In this document: positions 61,434 through 64,000 of the stretch, in pieces
How positions within the stretch are numbered: position 1 is the first letter of the stretch
How the letters are laid out: every line of letters starts with the position of its first letter
Assembly (NCBI RefSeq): GCF_000373765.1
Contig: NZ_KB892426.1
Location: forward strand, 62,001 to 126,000
DNA: 64,000 nucleotides
Direction: 5' to 3'
From: Legionella shakespearei DSM 23087
Lineage (GTDB): Bacteria > Pseudomonadota > Gammaproteobacteria > Legionellales > Legionellaceae
The notes under the pieces: generated by a model
Told to the model about the DNA's origin: nothing
Database searches by the model: none
Seen by the model: the letters and a program-made list of their open reading frames with translations, nothing else
Made by a program: the position numbers and the translations under genes

Positions 61434-62345
61434 ATGATGCGTACAGGCAACTTTATACTAAGGCAAAGTAAGAATTTACTTGAGAACAAACAGCAAGCAA
61501 TTATGTTTGCTGTTCTGTTTGCTTTATTGCCTTTTGCTTCATGGCTTTCGGTCGCTTTGGTTCTCCTGGTTACTTTACGCAGAGGAGCAAAGACTGGCTT
61601 TGAAGTAATGTTGCCTGCTCTGGTTATTCATTCTGTGCCTTTGATGATGCTGGTTCCCATTGAAAGTGCATTAATTAATACACTGATTATTTACATTCCT
61701 TGTTATCTTGCAGCCCTGGTTTTACGCAGCACTACAAGTTGGCAAGCCGTTTTTGGTGTGTTTTTCTTACAGGCATTAATCGGGTTTACGGCAATTCATT
61801 TATTTGCACCTGATTTTATACTGGCACAATTTAGTCAGTTTAAAAATATATTGGGGCAATTCCAGGAATACAAACAATTACTGGATGCTGGTACGGATGG
61901 TATAAGCACATTTATTTTGGCTCAACTTTTTTTCGGCATACAAATATTAAGCGTGGTTGTTTCTGCATTAATTTCTTTAATTTTTGCACGATCCATACAG
62001 GCTAAATTGTTTGTACCCGGAGGATTTAGCAGTGAACTACTGGCATTTCGCAGTGGCAGGCTTTCATTTTTAATTCTGATGGCCGTTTCAATAGCATCGT
62101 ACTTTGAAATTTCCTATGCGATTAATTTGTTACCGTTAGTTCTTTCCTATTTCCTGATCTCGGGATTTGCCTTGGCTTTCTATGCATTGGCGCGTAAAAG
62201 ACAACTCAGGATAATGACTTTATTAGTTCTTTTAATATTGTTAAAACCTTTCTTTGTATTGTTTGCTTACGTTCTATTGGGTGCATTAGACAGTTTATTT
62301 AATTTTAGATTATATCTCCCTGTCAGGGTGAGAGAATCAACTTAA
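61434..62345 (+). CDS. DUF2232-like polytopic membrane protein
   Basis: 303 residues, about 8 helices. It starts 4 bases after rpsR (ATG ATG at 61434/61437, no separate ribosome-binding site) and ends 12 bases before rplI, the place where many gammaproteobacteria have a DUF2232/YybS-like membrane protein. It probably depends on translational coupling. Function unknown; neighbouring ribosomal genes do not reveal a role. Confidence 0.8.
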   Translation: MMRTGNFILRQSKNLLENKQQAIMFAVLFALLPFASWLSVALVLLVTLRRGAKTGFEVMLPALVIHSVPLMMLVPIESALINTLIIYIPCYLAALVLRSTTSWQAVFGVFFLQALIGFTAIHLFAPDFILAQFSQFKNILGQFQEYKQLLDAGTDGISTFILAQLFFGIQILSVVVSALISLIFARSIQAKLFVPGGFSSELLAFRSGRLSFLILMAVSIASYFEISYAINLLPLVLSYFLISGFALAFYALARKRQLRIMTLLVLLILLKPFFVLFAYVLLGALDSLFNFRLYLPVRVREST

Positions 62346-62357
62346 GGGGTTATTAAG

Positions 62358-62807
62358 ATGGAAGTAATCTTATTAGAAAAAGTACGTAACCTGGGTAATT
62401 TGGGTGATAAAGTTAATGTCAAATCCGGTTATGGACGTAATTTTTTAATACCACAAAACAAAGCAGTATTTGCTACCGCTAAAAGCATTGAGCAGTTTGA
62501 AAAGCGTCGTGCGGATTTAGAGAAAAAAGCACAACAATCTTTGGCAACTGCTGAGCAACGTGCAGCAAAACTGAATGATATAACTCTTGTTATTAGTGCA
62601 ATGGCTAGTGACGAAGGTAAATTATACGGTTCTGTTGGCGTGAACGAAATCAAAGATGCTTTGATTGAAAAATCAGTTGAAATCAGCAAAAGAGAAATTG
62701 TAATGCCAGAAGGTCCTCTGCATTCAATTGGAAACTACACTGTAGAAGTTCACGTTCACAGTGATGTGATCGCTAATTTGCAAGTTGAAATTGTTCCAGC
62801 CAAGTAA
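62358..62807 (+). CDS. rplI: 50S ribosomal protein L9
   Basis: 149 residues; [19 protein letters not shown] and [13 protein letters not shown] are diagnostic of the L9 N-terminal domain, followed by the long connecting helix and a C-terminal domain ([21 protein letters not shown]). Last gene of the operon. Confidence 0.97.
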   Translation: MEVILLEKVRNLGNLGDKVNVKSGYGRNFLIPQNKAVFATAKSIEQFEKRRADLEKKAQQSLATAEQRAAKLNDITLVISAMASDEGKLYGSVGVNEIKDALIEKSVEISKREIVMPEGPLHSIGNYTVEVHVHSDVIANLQVEIVPAK

Positions 62808-62820
62808 TTCTCTATTTAAA

Positions 62821-62848
62821 AAATGACGCGAGGCAACTCGTGTCATTT
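62821..62848 (+). terminator. hairpin after rplI
   Basis: AATGACGCGAG, loop GCA, CTCGTGTCATTT, followed by an AT-rich TAATTA. Immediately after the rplI stop, so probably the operon terminator, though the T-run is short. Confidence 0.55.
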
Positions 62849-62855
62849 AATTACC

Positions 62856-62953
62856 GTAGCCTTGATGCAGCGATAGCGTAATCAAGTTTTCCTTATCTTG
62901 AGATCTTTTTGAGTATGAAAACCTTGATTACGCTATCGCTGCATCAAGGCTAC
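62856..62953. repeat. F-family palindrome (copy F2, intact)
   Basis: 98 bp; arms GTAGCCTTGATGCAGCGATA and TATCGCTGCATCAAGGCTAC. Serves as the uninterrupted reference for F1. Confidence 0.9.
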
Positions 62954-63177
62954 ATCTATTTGATAAAAGCAAAAACTGTTTCCACTTTTCTCGTACTTCT
63001 TGGAACTCCATCCTACGAACTATGCCGTCCTGAGTGAGTCTTTCTGCGCGAAGGTATGGTGCCACTTTGATCCCGGCTGCAAGCAGACCGGGCTACACAC
63101 CGTGCCAGGATTCAGTGGGATTTTGTAGTTTGTATTGCGTCAGTGCCTAATGCGATCCACATCTCCGTCCACGCCTC

Positions 63178-63294
63178 CGATCTACGTCGTCCTGAGCGCG
63201 TCTTTTGGCGCGAAGGATCTCCAAATACTGGCACCATGCCTTTTAGGAGATCAACTTCGCGCCAAAAGACGCGCTCAGGACGACGTGGATCGGG
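63178..63294. repeat. B-family palindrome (copy B7)
   Basis: B palindrome with paired changes GCGTCTTTTGGCGCGAAGG / TTCGCGCCAAAAGACGC in place of TTTTTGCGCG/CGCGCAAAAA: a matched change on both arms. Confidence 0.85.
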
Positions 63295-63531
63295 GAATGA
63301 CTGGCATCACGGTTTGTATTATTAAAAATTTAACTTTTTTACTAAAACATCGCTAATATTATGATAATTAGAGTAATTTATTACTTAGCAAGATGAAAAT
63401 TCGTTTGATTCTCATTTATTACTTATCCTTCCATATAATCTAAGAAACATTATATGCCTAAAAAAATTATTAGTAACTTATTCATTTTAAAAGAATATTT
63501 ATTAAACCATGTCCTTTAAAAGTAAATTGAG

Positions 63532-63559
63532 TTGTTATTTTGGTAAATGTGCGTATAAT
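63532..63559 (+). promoter_or_regulatory. candidate promoter of the terminal CDS
   Basis: TTGTTA (63532-63537), 16-base spacer, TATAAT (63554-63559). AAGGTGAAG at about 63577-63585 is the ribosome-binding site. Confidence 0.6.
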
Positions 63560-63590
63560 TGACGCAACCAAAATTTAAGGTGAAGTTACT

Positions 63591-64000
63591 ATGTCCAAAA
63601 TTTCTGATACAAAATTTACTCAAGCAATTCATGAATTGACTACCGCTCTAAGTAGCATGGTTAAGATTAACAAAAAACCTGTGACGAAAGAAAATGCAGA
63701 GAAAGTTATTGATCTTTTAAATAATTATGAAACCACTCTTGCAGCATTAAACGAGCGTGAACTTACCAAGAAACAGAAAGAAAAACTTAAAACAGTAGAA
63801 ACTCGCGATGTTCAGGAAATGAGAGAATCTTTGAAAAGACAAGCAGAACCATTAGTCGCTGAAATCAATGCACACGAAGAACAGCTTGCTGCTGATGCAG
63901 AAGCAAAAGAAGCTGCGATCGCTGAAGCTGAAGAAAAACTCGAAGACTTGTTTGACGCAGCATATGAGGCAGGACAGAAATTTCTTCAAGCTACTTTGGC
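63591..64000 (+). CDS. coiled-coil protein, partial (runs off the window end)
   Basis: Open from the ATG at 63591 to the last base (136 codons, no stop). Begins MSKISDTKFTQAIHELTTAL; mainly Lys/Glu/Ala-rich helix (KKQKEKLKTVETRDVQEMRE, then ADAEAKEAAIAEAEEKLEDL), so a coiled coil is likely. Good promoter and ribosome-binding site. No signal peptide. Family not recognised; the missing C-terminus prevents judging whether it carries a secretion signal. Confidence 0.75.
   Translation, partial: MSKISDTKFTQAIHELTTALSSMVKINKKPVTKENAEKVIDLLNNYETTLAALNERELTKKQKEKLKTVETRDVQEMRESLKRQAEPLVAEINAHEEQLAADAEAKEAAIAEAEEKLEDLFDAAYEAGQKFLQATL

Larger units (their letters stand above)
62849..63590. repeat. intergenic region with F2, A unit, decayed B and B7
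   Basis: 742 bases without a gene up to the final CDS. Intact F2 at 62856-62953; a decayed B fragment (GCCGTCCTGAGTGAGTC) near 63023-63050; an inverted A unit at 63070-63097 followed by the composite spacer CACCGTGCCAGGATTCAGTG; B7 at 63178-63294; then 300 AT-rich bases ending in the promoter of the last gene. Confidence 0.75.

Overview
The window looks like a chromosomal segment of a Legionella species, probably not L. pneumophila itself. The evidence is AT-rich coding DNA, two Legionella-type major outer membrane porins, a complete L. pneumophila-like inositol operon with an IolC-IolB fusion, a divergent extra CsrA paralogue, and several very large repeat-built proteins with no clear bacterial housekeeping role that resemble Dot/Icm effectors. 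Species identity and effector status are inferences; no search was possible.

Layout. 0.25-2.35 kb (minus): dimethylarginine dimethylaminohydrolase and an amino acid permease. 2.5-5.1 kb: ATP-grasp ligase and secreted M4 metalloprotease. 5.8-13.1 kb: inositol operon iolT-iolG-iolCB-iolD-iolE. 13.7-18.7 kb: threonine operon thrA-thrB-thrC. 19.1-27.6 kb (minus): a 2538-residue LRR/AAA+ protein and a 258-residue protein made of two copies of one module. 28.0-32.5 kb: CysZ-like membrane protein, S9 peptidase and three small or uncharacterised membrane proteins. 32.6-38.3 kb: an 1894-residue protein built from a duplicated block of about 690 residues, followed convergently by a TMEM165/GDT1-type Mn transporter. 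39.9-46.8 kb: an HPPD-like VOC protein, MFS exporter, PuuE-like deacetylase, GNAT acetyltransferase, SemiSWEET, thiamine pyrophosphokinase and an orphan CapK-like adenylate-forming enzyme. 46.9-50.9 kb: outer membrane protein cluster (two porins and a protein with two fused beta-barrels). 51.8-54.3 kb: LOG protein, tRNA-Arg(ACG), tRNA-Ser(GCT) and an uncharacterised candidate effector. 54.5-58.8 kb: beta-oxidation pair and L,D-transpeptidase. 59.3-62.8 kb: PAP2-type membrane enzyme, CsrA paralogue, and rpsF-rpsR-membrane protein-rplI. The window ends inside a coiled-coil protein.

Metabolic logic. iolT imports myo-inositol; IolG, IolE, IolD, IolB and IolC carry it to 2-deoxy-5-keto-gluconate-6-phosphate (the aldolase IolJ and the dehydrogenase IolA are not in this window). 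thrA-B-C run from aspartate to threonine apart from aspartate-semialdehyde dehydrogenase. The thiolase/FadB-like pair degrades fatty acids. The metalloprotease, S9 peptidase and dimethylarginine hydrolase fit a bacterium that lives on host peptides and amino acids.

The most striking non-coding feature is the density of intergenic palindromes. I sorted them by eye into families A to G. Family D is a 281-bp MITE-like element with 17-bp terminal inverted repeats. One copy interrupts an F palindrome with a perfect 10-bp target duplication, and another interrupts the first unit of a tandem E array with a 9-bp duplication. Other palindromes are modular: conserved loops and flanks carry arms of different sequence that are still self-complementary, and a B core sits inside C arms. 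No transposase gene is present in the window, so mobilisation would have to be in trans.
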